A DNA stretch of 11,964 bases from Proteobacteria bacterium UBA6729 (lineage in GTDB: Bacteria > Pseudomonadota > Gammaproteobacteria > Porifericomitales > Porifericomitaceae): assembly GCA_002454015.1 (NCBI GenBank), contig DKIB01000104.1, forward strand, positions 1-11,964. Direction: 5' to 3'. Both the position numbers and the translations under genes were made by a program. Shown here piece after piece: positions 1 through 6,855 of the stretch; position 1 is the stretch's first letter; every line of letters starts with the position of its first letter. The notes under the pieces are model-generated. The model was not told the DNA's origin. It did no database searches and worked only from the letters and a program-made list of their open reading frames with translations.

Positions 1-327
1 GCATTGAACTGCACGCCTGTCGACAAGACCGCCACCCGGCTGATATTGGCGCTGGAGCCCGACAAGCAGGCGCTACTTGGTGACCAGCGCAAACAACAGC
101 TGCAACAAGCCTTGCAGGCGCTGCTCAAGGAAGACCTGCAGCTGGAGTTTCGTGTGCAGTCGCACGAACAACAAACCCCCGCAGAACGCCAGCGGGACCA
201 GCAACAGGAGCAACGGGAACAGGCACTGCGCTTCATTGAAGAAGACCCGCATGTACAGAAGATGCAGAAACAGTATCAGGCACAGATTCAGCCGGGCTCA
301 GTGGATTTGATCAAGCCGGGCACATGA
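1..327 (+). CDS. dnaX: DNA polymerase III subunits gamma/tau, C-terminal end (partial)
   Basis: This is the last 108 codons of a reading frame that is already open at the left edge. In the replisome, full-length tau tethers the clamp loader to the polymerase alpha subunit and the DnaB helicase. The visible part matches the tau-specific C-terminal domain V of gammaproteobacterial DnaX: a beta/alpha segment beginning ALNC and containing LILALEP, a helix rich in Q, L and K, the strand LQLEFRV, then a charged Q/E/R helix ending in EEDPHVQKMQ and the tail PGSVDLIKPGT. The ATPase domain and any gamma-producing frameshift site lie outside the window. Its TGA overlaps the ATG of recR (ATGA, 324-327), so the two are probably translationally coupled. 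The gene usually placed between them, ybaB/ebfC, is missing. The assignment rests on C-terminal resemblance and on position next to recR. Confidence 0.85.
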   Translation, partial: ALNCTPVDKTATRLILALEPDKQALLGDQRKQQLQQALQALLKEDLQLEFRVQSHEQQTPAERQRDQQQEQREQALRFIEEDPHVQKMQKQYQAQIQPGSVDLIKPGT

Positions 328-926
328 GCAGCGCACCCGTGACCGACAGCCTGGGGCGTCTGATCGATGCCCTGCAATGTCTGCCGGGTGTGGGGCGCAA
401 AACTGCACAACGCATCAGCTACCACCTGCTGGAGCGCAACCGGGACGGTGCTGGACGGCTGGCCGAGTCACTACGGGAGGCCATTGAGCGCATTGACAAC
501 TGTCAATGTTGTCGCGGCTTCAGTGAGACCCCTGTGTGCCGATTATGCGATGACCCGAGCCGTGATGACAGCTTGCTGTGCGTGGTGGAAAGCCCCGTGG
601 ATATTCAGATCATTGAAGAAATCGGTTACCGTGGCAGGTACTTTGTGCTGATGGGACGACTGTCGCCACTCGACGGCATCGGCCCGGAGGAACTCGGCAT
701 TGAACTGCTGAGCGCACGTGTTGCAGGCGGTACCATCCAGGAGGTGATCCTGGCGACCAATCCCACCGTTGAAGGCGAAGCCACCGCAAACTTTATCCAC
801 GAACTGCTGAAAAAAAGGCAGGTGCGTGCCACCCGTCTGGCACAGGGTATACCCATCGGTGGTGAGCTGGAATATCTGGATGGCAACACCCTCGCCTGTG
901 CCTTCAACTCGCGGCGTGTTCTTTGA
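324..926 (+). CDS. recR: Recombination mediator protein RecR
   Basis: RecR acts with RecO (and RecF) in the cytoplasm to load RecA onto SSB-coated single-stranded DNA during gap repair. The 200-residue length is normal for the family. In order, the protein shows a helix-hairpin-helix motif (LPGVGRKTAQR, residues 20-30), a four-cysteine zinc finger (C60, C63, C72, C75), a Toprim domain starting at CVVESP (residues 86-91) with the family hallmark GYRGRYFVLMG (101-111) and SPLDGIGPEE, and the late motif TNPTVEGEATA. The usual VVESPAD reads VVESPVD here, a conservative change. The start is the ATG that overlaps the dnaX stop; no strong Shine-Dalgarno precedes it, which fits translational coupling. 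The last 23 bases overlap the 3' end of the opposite-strand transporter gene. Confidence 0.97.
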   Translation: MSSAPVTDSLGRLIDALQCLPGVGRKTAQRISYHLLERNRDGAGRLAESLREAIERIDNCQCCRGFSETPVCRLCDDPSRDDSLLCVVESPVDIQIIEEIGYRGRYFVLMGRLSPLDGIGPEELGIELLSARVAGGTIQEVILATNPTVEGEATANFIHELLKKRQVRATRLAQGIPIGGELEYLDGNTLACAFNSRRVL

Positions 927-2184
927 TCGGCAACCGCCACAGCAGGGTCATGTATATCGCGTGAATGCAGGCAAAAGCCAGGATGGCCCAGGCCAAAGAC
1001 CATTGCCACTCACTACACACCCAGACCAATACCGTCGCCAGAACCCCCGAGGCAATAATAAAGCTGGCATCCACAATGCCGGCGGCGGCCAGAATACGCG
1101 CACAGTTGACCCGCGAGCTGCGGCCCTGCAGTCTGGCCTGCAACGGCACCACATAGCAGCCTGCACACAACCCCAGCACCGTTGCATCCAGCCCGACTCG
1201 CAACAGGCCCGCCCACTGCAGACCGTCTGGCCCCGGCGCATACAGCCAGCCCATCAGAAACAATTCCACACTCAACAACAACACCCCAAGTGCCCCGGCC
1301 CGACTCAGTGCCAGACCTGAATATTTTTTGCTCAGGCGTTCACACAACAACGAGCCGACCCCCGTACCCACCGACAACAACACAAACAGGGCAGACAGTT
1401 CAGCCACATTGCCATGCAGGGTATCACGCAAATACAAGGGCAATATGGACAGGAAGAAGGCCCCCATCATCCAGAACCAGGCCAACGCCAGCATATTCCA
1501 GATACACCCCGGATGATCGTCCCGGGCGATGCGCAGGATACGCATACTCTCCACCACCGGATTGAAGCGCACCTGGAGTTGCGGGGCACCCACCGCCACC
1601 GGCGGCAAACCAGCACTCGCCCACCAGCCGATCACCGCAACCAACAGCAGACTCAGACTGGTCCACATCACGCCAGACTGCGGTATCACCATCAGTTGTC
1701 CACCGATCGCGGTGCCAAGCAGAATGGCCATGCAGGTGCCCGCCTGCACCAGACCATTTCCCCCCACCAGCTCATCTGCCGACAGGTATTGCGGCAACAG
1801 GCTGTACTTCAGGGGAGCAAACACCGCAGATTGTGCGCCGCTGAGGAACAGCGCCAGCACCATGACATCCAGACGCCCCAGCAACAACCCCACCGCGGCA
1901 AAGACCATGATCCCGACCTCGGCCAACTTCACGCGTCGCACCAGCCGATGTTTTTCATACTTGTCCGCCCACTGTCCGGCCAGGGCAGAAAACAACAACC
2001 AGGGCAATACCAGCACCGTCGCCGTCAACACCACCACGATATCATTCAGCAAACCGCCCGCCGGATTAAAGGCCGCAAACAGAATAATAGCGAACTTGAG
2101 CAGGTTATCGTTGAATGCCCCCAAAAATTGCACCGCGAACAGCGGCGCGAAGCGCTGGCTCCGCAACAGACCGAATTGCTGCAT
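904..2184 (-). CDS. MFS transporter, LplT-like (putative lysophospholipid flippase)
   Basis: This 426-residue, strongly hydrophobic protein fits about 12 membrane helices of the major facilitator superfamily. It has an MFS motif-A-like loop (GQWADKYEKHR, residues 70-80) and resembles E. coli LplT and the MFS half of LplT-Aas fusions in the N-terminal pattern QFLGAFNDNLLKFA, in FAPLKYSLLPQYL followed by GGNGLVQAG (about 122-149), and in GCYVVPLQARLQ near the C-terminus. LplT moves lysophospholipids across the inner membrane for re-acylation by Aas; no acyltransferase domain is fused or adjacent here, so the substrate is inference. The ATG at 2184-2182 lies 8 bases after the corrected stop of the DUF3422 gene. 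A GAGG overlapping that stop, 6 bases upstream of the ATG, serves as ribosome binding site and suggests coupling. The 3' end overlaps recR tail to tail. Confidence 0.8.
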   Translation of the reverse strand: MQQFGLLRSQRFAPLFAVQFLGAFNDNLLKFAIILFAAFNPAGGLLNDIVVVLTATVLVLPWLLFSALAGQWADKYEKHRLVRRVKLAEVGIMVFAAVGLLLGRLDVMVLALFLSGAQSAVFAPLKYSLLPQYLSADELVGGNGLVQAGTCMAILLGTAIGGQLMVIPQSGVMWTSLSLLLVAVIGWWASAGLPPVAVGAPQLQVRFNPVVESMRILRIARDDHPGCIWNMLALAWFWMMGAFFLSILPLYLRDTLHGNVAELSALFVLLSVGTGVGSLLCERLSKKYSGLALSRAGALGVLLLSVELFLMGWLYAPGPDGLQWAGLLRVGLDATVLGLCAGCYVVPLQARLQGRSSRVNCARILAAAGIVDASFIIASGVLATVLVWVCSEWQWSLAWAILAFACIHAIYMTLLWRLPIKEHAAS

Positions 2185-2192
2185 CGTATGCC

Positions 2193-3499
2193 TCAGGCTG
2201 CAGGCCTGTGTTCAACCATCTCAATACGCCGCCGTGCAGTACGCACCAGCAACCACACGGCAGGGACGATGATCGGCACCATCCAGGCCGTAACCAGCCC
2301 GGGGGTTGCCAGCAACCCCAACTCCCCCATCCCCTCCATCAGCAGACCCACCAGAGCACTTGCATAGCAGGAGATGGCAGCGATAGAGAAGCCTTCCACT
2401 GCCCCTGATTGAGCAGCAACTGCTGGCGCATCCGCCGCTCCATGGACTTCAGGATCGACTGATTCTGTTCCTCCAGTATCAAATCCACACGGGTACGCAC
2501 CAGCGCCAGTGCCCGGGTGATATCCGCACTGAGCGAGGCAAGGCGGCGCCCAACGGCGAGGATAGTGGCTAGCGCCGGATTCAGGCGATGGGTTATGAAT
2601 ACAGAGAGATGGGCCAGCCCGGGCAGAGTCTTGTCCTGCAATGATTCCAGACGATGCTGCACGATGGTGTGGTAGGCACGGCTGGCGGCAATACGATAGC
2701 GCAACTCCGAGTGCAGGCGCTCGGCACGGGCCGATATCCCCGTCAGTTCCCCCAGTATATCGTGGTCTTCCCGGGTACTGCCACGACCCTCCAACCGGGC
2801 ACCCAGCTGTTCCAGACGCTGTTCCAGCGCCGCAATAGCCGACATTCGGGAACGCACCAGTGGCAGCGCCAGCAGGGCCAACATCTGACAGGTGCTGATT
2901 TCCAGCAGATTCTTGACCAGGCGACCGGCCAGGTCGGCCGGGCAATCCCCCGAGCCATGCAACCGCATTCGACCCATGCGGGCGGTATGCAGCTGGAAGT
3001 CAGTCCACACCCGGGTCCCGTCAAGCTCTGCCCCCAACAGTCGGTTGCCCGCAAACAACTCCGCACACCAGGGCTCGACGTGCTCCAGACCACACTCCGC
3101 CCCAAGGTATACCACATGCAGTCCGGCGATCACATGACCCGGGTGCGCTGCCAGCCAGCCCGGCAGCAACTGCTGCAGCGCTTCCTCCAGCTGCAATGGT
3201 CGTGTTGTCGGCAATGGCCTTGCCAGACCCACCGTAGTGAACTCGGAGTGACGCTCCCAGACCAGCTGCATGCCACCGTGCTGCGTGGTATGTTGACGTA
3301 TACCCTCGGTCGGTACGGGCAATCCCCAATGCTCCAGCAGTTGCACCAGATGGATATAGTCTGCATGGTATCCTCCCTCATCATTCAGCAAGGCCAGATG
3401 ACTGATCAGGCAGGGCGGCTGCAACGGGACGGGCGGACGGGCGTGGATCTCACGGTGCAACTCCAGACACTGAGCGTGATCACGAAACAGTTCTGTCAC
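2193..3499 (-). pseudogene. DUF3422 family protein, frameshifted near the 3' end
   Basis: The N-terminus (HREIHARPPVPL, then ISHLALLNDEGG) matches the start of DUF3422 proteins, a family of unknown function of about 430 residues ending in two membrane helices. Here the start frame reads through EQNQSILKSMERRMRQQLLLNQ and then runs into 20-odd unrelated residues, stopping at 2339. The expected ending (AVEGFSIAAISCYASALVG, then a second hydrophobic stretch MVPIIVPAVWLLV and a basic tail RTARRR) continues in another frame to a TGA at 2193. One extra G in the G4 run on the coding strand (2405-2402) would restore a 435-residue protein. It may be a real mutation, programmed slippage or a sequencing error. 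The GTG start at 3499-3497 overlaps the dapE stop (GTGA), with GGAG eight bases upstream. Family assignment is strong; whether the gene works is open. Confidence 0.82.
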
Positions 3500-4626
3500 A
3501 GCAGGCGCTCCATAATCTGCTGATATACCCGCGATAACACCACCAGATCCTCTGCACGAACCCGCTCATCAACCTGATGAGCAGTCGCACAGGCAGGGCC
3601 CAGTTCCACCACCTCCACGCCGTGCGGCGCCAGAAAGCGACCATCCGAGGTGCCACCCCCGGTGCTGAGCTCCGGTGCCGCACCGACCTGCTGTTGCAGG
3701 GCGTAGCGCACCGCATCCAGCAGGGGCCCCGGTGGGCTGTGGAACGGCTCTGCCGAGACCGTCCAGTCCAGACGGTATTCCAGGCCATGCTGCTCCAGCA
3801 GGCTCTGCACACGTTGTTGCAATGCCTGCGTACCCCCGGCCGCCGGACCGTGGCGGATATTGAAGGTCAGCTGCAGCTCGCCCGGGATGACATTCTCAAC
3901 CCCGGTGCCCGCCTGCACATTGGAACATTGCAGGGTACTGGGCGGAAAATCCGCATCGCCCGCATCCCAGACCATTGCACACAACCCCTCGATCACCGGA
4001 CAGGCCTGATGGATCGGGTTGCGGGCCCGTTGCGGATGGGCCACATGGCCCTGTATGCCACGTATCCACAGATGCCCGTTCAGCGAGCCCCGGCGGCCGT
4101 TACGCACCACATCGCCGAGACGGGCACCACTGGTGGCTTCACCGACCAGGCACCAGTCCGCCTGCCGCAACTCCGGCCGCTCCGCCACCACCCGCCGGAC
4201 CCCCTCCAGTGCCGTCCCCTCCTCATCGCTGGTCAGCAACAGGGCCAGCGTGCCCGCATGTCCCGGGCAAGCATCAATAAAGCGTTCCATCGCCGTCACC
4301 ATCGCCGCCACCGCACCCTTCATATCCGCCGCCCCCCGACCGGACAGCCAGCCATCCCGCAGCTCCGGCACAAACGGCGCATGAGCCCAGCCGGGCCCGG
4401 GCGGCACCACATCAGTGTGCCCGAGCAGCACGAACAGCGGTGCGGCACTGCCATGGCTGACCCAGAGGTTACTGACCTCACCAAACGGCAGGTGGAGCAC
4501 TCGACACCCCCGGGCACCGAGACGCTCGGCGAGCAGCGCCTGACAGCCCCCATCCACCGGGGTAACAGAAGGTCTGCGGAGCAATTCACAGGCCAGTTGC
4601 AGGGTTGGATCCAGGGTAATTTTCAC
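3496..4626 (-). CDS. dapE: Succinyl-diaminopimelate desuccinylase
   Basis: DapE is a cytoplasmic di-zinc M20-family hydrolase that converts N-succinyl-LL-diaminopimelate to LL-diaminopimelate and succinate, for lysine and peptidoglycan. With the GTG start at 4626-4624 the protein has 376 residues, the usual length, and active-site residues fall at family positions: H70 in GHTDVVP, bridging D101 in GRGAADMKG, catalytic E135 and ligand E136 in TSDEEG, E163 in GEATS, and H350 in ATAHQVDE. Further hallmarks are LLRRPSVTP near the N-terminus, GIQGHVAHP, NVIPGELQLTFNIR and STGGGTSDGRF. An upstream in-frame ATG at 4662-4660 would add 12 unconserved residues; neither start has a good Shine-Dalgarno, so family length decided the choice. 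It heads a run with the DUF3422 gene (stop and start overlap as GTGA) and the transporter, and diverges from the lipoprotein gene. Confidence 0.95.
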   Translation of the reverse strand: MKITLDPTLQLACELLRRPSVTPVDGGCQALLAERLGARGCRVLHLPFGEVSNLWVSHGSAAPLFVLLGHTDVVPPGPGWAHAPFVPELRDGWLSGRGAADMKGAVAAMVTAMERFIDACPGHAGTLALLLTSDEEGTALEGVRRVVAERPELRQADWCLVGEATSGARLGDVVRNGRRGSLNGHLWIRGIQGHVAHPQRARNPIHQACPVIEGLCAMVWDAGDADFPPSTLQCSNVQAGTGVENVIPGELQLTFNIRHGPAAGGTQALQQRVQSLLEQHGLEYRLDWTVSAEPFHSPPGPLLDAVRYALQQQVGAAPELSTGGGTSDGRFLAPHGVEVVELGPACATAHQVDERVRAEDLVVLSRVYQQIMERLL

Positions 4627-4790
4627 TTGAATATGATACACTTGCAGGGAGGTTCTGGCCATACAGGGGCCGAGGTACGGGCGGCCCCCTCCTGTCCAAC
4701 CCTTGATTTTCGCCCCGACTCCGGCGACAATTCTACACCGTACAGCTCGCTTGGCGAGTCGGCACCGGACCATGAGGAGATCAACAGGAT
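4627..4790. promoter_or_regulatory. Divergent intergenic region between dapE and the OmpA-family lipoprotein gene
   Basis: These 164 bases separate two divergent genes and should hold both promoters. The rightward promoter is listed separately. For the leftward dapE direction I see only weak candidates: a TAGAAT on the minus strand at about 4736-4731, which overlaps the rightward -10 and lacks a good -35, and a TATCAT at about 4638-4633, only a few bases from the GTG start. In the leader of the rightward transcript, CTCGC (4746-4750) and GCGAG (4754-4758) form a 5-bp hairpin with a 3-base loop, about 15 bases before the GAGGAG ribosome binding site (4774-4779). It is too small to call a riboswitch, and I recognise no operator. 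Confidence 0.4.
4703..4731 (+). promoter_or_regulatory. Putative sigma-70-type promoter for the lipoprotein gene
   Basis: TTGATT at 4703-4708 (four of six matches to the -35 consensus) and GACAAT at 4726-4731 (four of six to the -10 consensus) are separated by exactly 17 bases. Transcription would begin near 4738, giving a leader of about 50 bases before the ATG at 4791. This was read by eye and no scoring was run; in GC-rich DNA such a match is suggestive only. Confidence 0.4.
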
Positions 4791-5660
4791 ATGAGAATGC
4801 AGATGCGTAGCTTGGCGGTAATTGTCACCCCTCTGATATTTTTGTCCGGGTGTGCTACCCATTCACCCGAGCTGAACCGTTCCATCGCCTGCTTTGCTAT
4901 AGGCGCAGCCCTGGGTGCCACCGTCGGCGCCCTGATTGACGAAGAAAGTACTACTGCCATCCTCGTCCCCTCCCTGGGCTTTGGCATGGGCGGCGGTGCC
5001 CTCTGCGGATTGCTGGAAGACGAGGTCCCCTCAACCCCCCGGGAACCGAAACAGGTTATGGCTGGCATCGGTGCCATGAAGGTGGACCCCGGGCGTCAAA
5101 TCCTGGATAGCGACCAGGACGGCGTAGCCGATGCCAGTGACCGATGCCCCGGCACCGGCCCCCTGGCCACTGTAGACGAATACGGATGTGCCGTCAAAAT
5201 CATGGCGGAGCTTGACAGTGACGGCGATGGTGTACCGGACAGCCGTGACGGATGCCCCAACACACTCCCTGGCGTGCAAGTGGATGACGACGGCTGTGCA
5301 AAGGTCGGTCAGACCATGGCCATACTGGATGAGAGAATCCTGTTTGCATTCAACAAGGCCGATCTCGACCGTGCATTCAGCGACACCCTCAACCAGATCG
5401 TCACCACGCTACGGAAGAATCCGAACATCAGCCTGGACCTGGTGGGGTACGCCGACAGCATAGGCACCGTAGCCTACAACCTTGAACTGGGACGCAGGCG
5501 TGCGGAGATGGTCCAACGTTACCTGATCCGGGAAGGCATTGTCGCAAAACGGCTGAGGGTGATCAGCAAAGGCGAGAGCAACCCCGCAGCCAACAACATC
5601 AACGCCGCAGGCCGTGCCCGGAACCGCCGGGTAGAGTTCGTCGTCAACGGCAAGCACTGA
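4791..5660 (+). CDS. OmpA-family outer-membrane lipoprotein with thrombospondin type 3 repeats
   Basis: The 289-residue protein begins with a lipoprotein signal ending in the lipobox LSG-C21; alanine at the next position favours the outer membrane. A glycine-rich hydrophobic stretch (about residues 32-75: IGAALGATVGALI, then LGFGMGGGALCGLL) resembles a glycine zipper. Two thrombospondin type 3 calcium-binding repeats follow (DSDQDGVADASDRCP, 106-120; DSDGDGVPDSRDGCP, 142-156), each with a later cysteine (C133, C169) that could form a disulfide. The C-terminal OmpA domain (about 178-287) keeps the diaminopimelate-binding residues D222 (GYAD) and R237, plus the terminal RNRRVEF. It probably links outer membrane and peptidoglycan. 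GAGGAG (4774-4779) lies 11 bases before the ATG; ATGs at 4797 and 4803 are possible starts, the first with AGGA seven bases upstream. It is transcribed alone, with a candidate promoter upstream. Confidence 0.92.
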   Translation: MRMQMRSLAVIVTPLIFLSGCATHSPELNRSIACFAIGAALGATVGALIDEESTTAILVPSLGFGMGGGALCGLLEDEVPSTPREPKQVMAGIGAMKVDPGRQILDSDQDGVADASDRCPGTGPLATVDEYGCAVKIMAELDSDGDGVPDSRDGCPNTLPGVQVDDDGCAKVGQTMAILDERILFAFNKADLDRAFSDTLNQIVTTLRKNPNISLDLVGYADSIGTVAYNLELGRRRAEMVQRYLIREGIVAKRLRVISKGESNPAANNINAAGRARNRRVEFVVNGKH

Positions 5661-6103
5661 GCCCCCACAACACCAGGAGCCCCCGTGCGGCAGCTGCTGC
5701 CCGGAGGTCCCCGGCCCTGTCGTATCAGGCTCTGGCCGGAAGCGAGCCGGGGCGACCCTCAAGCAGAGCTGACCATACCCCGAACCTGCTTGGGGCAAGC
5801 CAGAAAGAGCCCGGAAATCTGCATACTCTGCACGGCTACGGGCGCCCGTGCGCGACACCAGTCAATAAACCCATCCACAGAGCGTCTCTTGAAGGCAGCC
5901 AGATTATATGAGGGCTCCTGAATCGCCAGGGCTGATCGCTGCCCTGCCATCCTGTTTCAGGGAGGCTTGTGCTGCGTCAGGGCAACCCGCACGGGCCTGC
6001 TGGTACGGTCTTGCCGTGCCTCACTGGGCTCCAATCGACCATGCCGGAGCAAATCGCTGCTGAGCGCTGACTCCTTGTTGAGATGCTTGATTGCGTGTTC
6101 ATT
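5661..6103. other. Gene-poor region between convergent genes
   Basis: These 443 bases lie between the 3' ends of the lipoprotein gene and the unknown exported-protein gene. The open frames are short and unconvincing: 78 codons on the plus strand at 5685-5921, 63 on the minus strand at 5950-5759, and 41 on the minus strand at 6102-5977 starting just after the TGA of the neighbour. None has a clear ribosome binding site or a family I recognise. Hairpins include CCGGCC/GGCCGG (5711-5716 with 5734-5739), CCCC/GGGG (5778-5781 with 5792-5795) and CAGGGC/GCCCTG (5927-5932 with 5941-5946). None is followed by a T run on either strand, so no intrinsic terminator is supported. I see no tRNA cloverleaf and no insertion-sequence ends. 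Confidence 0.5.
5711..5739. other. Hairpin downstream of the lipoprotein gene
   Basis: CCGGCC (5711-5716) and GGCCGG (5734-5739) form a perfect 6-bp GC stem around 17 bases. Inside it CCTG (5716-5719) and CAGG (5726-5729) can form a competing 4-bp stem. It lies about 50 bases after the lipoprotein stop codon. With no T run on either side it is not a classical rho-independent terminator; it could stabilise the 3' end of a transcript or be chance in GC-rich DNA. Confidence 0.25.
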
Positions 6104-6604
6104 TCACCAGGCCCATAAGAACTCTGTGGTCAATATATCCAGGAATCCGGCTTCTTGATCACAGCGCCAGCGGGTGGTCGTTGCTTGCCACCGGGTGATC
6201 ATTTCTCTCAGCTCTGCTGCGTCTTCTGGTTCGGCATTTGCGGGGTACTGGTATTCTATCCAGTGCGTCAGTATCAGCTGTGCGGGCTCGTTGGCGTGGT
6301 GTTCCTCTGCCAGGTAGTGCTCCTTTGCGACTGTGGGGAAACGCTTTGCACAGCGCTGGTTCTCTTGGGTACACAGTACGGTGTTCTGGTTGTAGGTATA
6401 GCTGAAGCCGGTTTCGTGCCAGCTGACCCGGGCGGATTCTGTGGTCGGTTGGCCTCCCAAATGTACAGAATTATCCTGTCGGTCCCAGCGCAGCAACAGG
6501 GTCCGGTCCTGGTCCGGATGTGTGCAAATCTTCGCGCCGGAGTCTTCCAGGGCAGCGGCTGAGCATGCCAGGAGCAGCAGGCTGGTTGAGATGCCTAATC
6601 GCAT
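6104..6604 (-). CDS. Unknown exported protein, possibly a lipoprotein
   Basis: I do not recognise a family for this 166-residue protein. It starts with a short signal-like segment (MRLGISTSLLLLACSAAALE). Signal peptidase I could cut after the alanines at 16-18; C14 in LLAC is a weak alternative lipobox. The mature part has cysteines at 27, 78, 85 and 148, enough for two disulfides, and many tryptophans (RW at 39-40, SWHETG 61-66, HWIEY 114-118, RWQATTTRW 138-146, terminal FLWAW). This suggests a small periplasmic or membrane-anchored folded domain. Support for a real gene is a GAGGA (minus strand, 6612-6608) just before the ATG, the signal-like N-terminus, and its place as last gene of the run, overlapping the bolA 3' end by 10 bases. 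The ATG is therefore well placed. Function is unknown. Confidence 0.7.
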   Translation of the reverse strand: MRLGISTSLLLLACSAAALEDSGAKICTHPDQDRTLLLRWDRQDNSVHLGGQPTTESARVSWHETGFSYTYNQNTVLCTQENQRCAKRFPTVAKEHYLAEEHHANEPAQLILTHWIEYQYPANAEPEDAAELREMITRWQATTTRWRCDQEAGFLDILTTEFLWAW

Positions 6605-6855
6605 GCTTCCTCACTGGCGTGAGCCTCTATGCCCAGGGCATGGATTTCCTTGCCGATCAGTGTGCCCAAGGCCTCATAGATCAGGCGATGTCTCTGCACA
6701 GGGGTGAGTCCGTTGAAGCGGGCTGAGCGTATGGCGAGTCTGAAGTGGGCACCGGTGGCGCCGTGACCGATGTGCAGATGTGACTCGTCTGCGATCTCCA
6801 GGGACTGGGGTTGTAATATTGCCAGTTGTTCGCGTATGCGTGCCTCCAGATTCAT
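6595..6855 (-). CDS. bolA: BolA family protein
   Basis: This 86-residue protein has the BolA fold signature: DESHLHIGHGATGAHFRL (residues 23-40), then the strand AIRSARFNGL, the helix QRHRLIYEALG (54-64) and the ending IGKEIHALGIEA. BolA proteins pair with monothiol glutaredoxins to handle Fe-S clusters, and in E. coli BolA also affects morphology and stress-responsive transcription. The DESH-H segment favours BolA proper over the shorter IbaG type. Residues H28 and H31 (the HIGH segment), which lie in the region that in related proteins contributes to cluster binding, are present. The ATG overlaps the yciB stop (ATGA at 6855-6852), so translation is probably coupled; the 3' end overlaps the unknown exported-protein gene. 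No glutaredoxin gene is visible in the window. Confidence 0.93.
   Translation of the reverse strand: MNLEARIREQLAILQPQSLEIADESHLHIGHGATGAHFRLAIRSARFNGLTPVQRHRLIYEALGTLIGKEIHALGIEAHASEEACD

Noticed and set aside
1414..2367. Long plus-strand frame of 317 codons opposite the MFS gene
   Set aside because: Rich in Q, H, R and P with no domain pattern; it is the antisense reading of a GC-rich membrane protein gene.
4320..4589. Second minus-strand frame within the dapE 5' half
   Set aside because: It is an out-of-frame shadow; the true frame has family motifs without interruption.
3577..4794. 405-codon plus-strand frame opposite dapE
   Set aside because: It mirrors dapE, which has all its zinc ligands; the antisense product shows no recognisable fold pattern.
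5776..5796. CCCC...GGGG hairpin as a rho-independent terminator for either convergent gene
   Set aside because: The stem is short and no T run follows on either strand.
5759..5950. 63-codon minus-strand frame (MAGQRSALAIQEPS start) as a small gene or transposase remnant
   Set aside because: No family resemblance I can name, no clear ribosome binding site, and third-position base use does not stand out from the surroundings.
5977..6102. 41-codon minus-strand frame starting just after the TGA of the unknown exported-protein gene
   Set aside because: The position looks operon-like, but there is no ribosome binding site and the composition (S, R and G rich) looks like unselected sequence.
6078..6608. 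A 23-base segment at 6078-6100 resembles the start region of the unknown gene at 6586-6608 (17 of 23 match, all differences transitions)
   Set aside because: Similarity does not extend beyond about 25 bases, so chance is likelier than a duplicated gene start.
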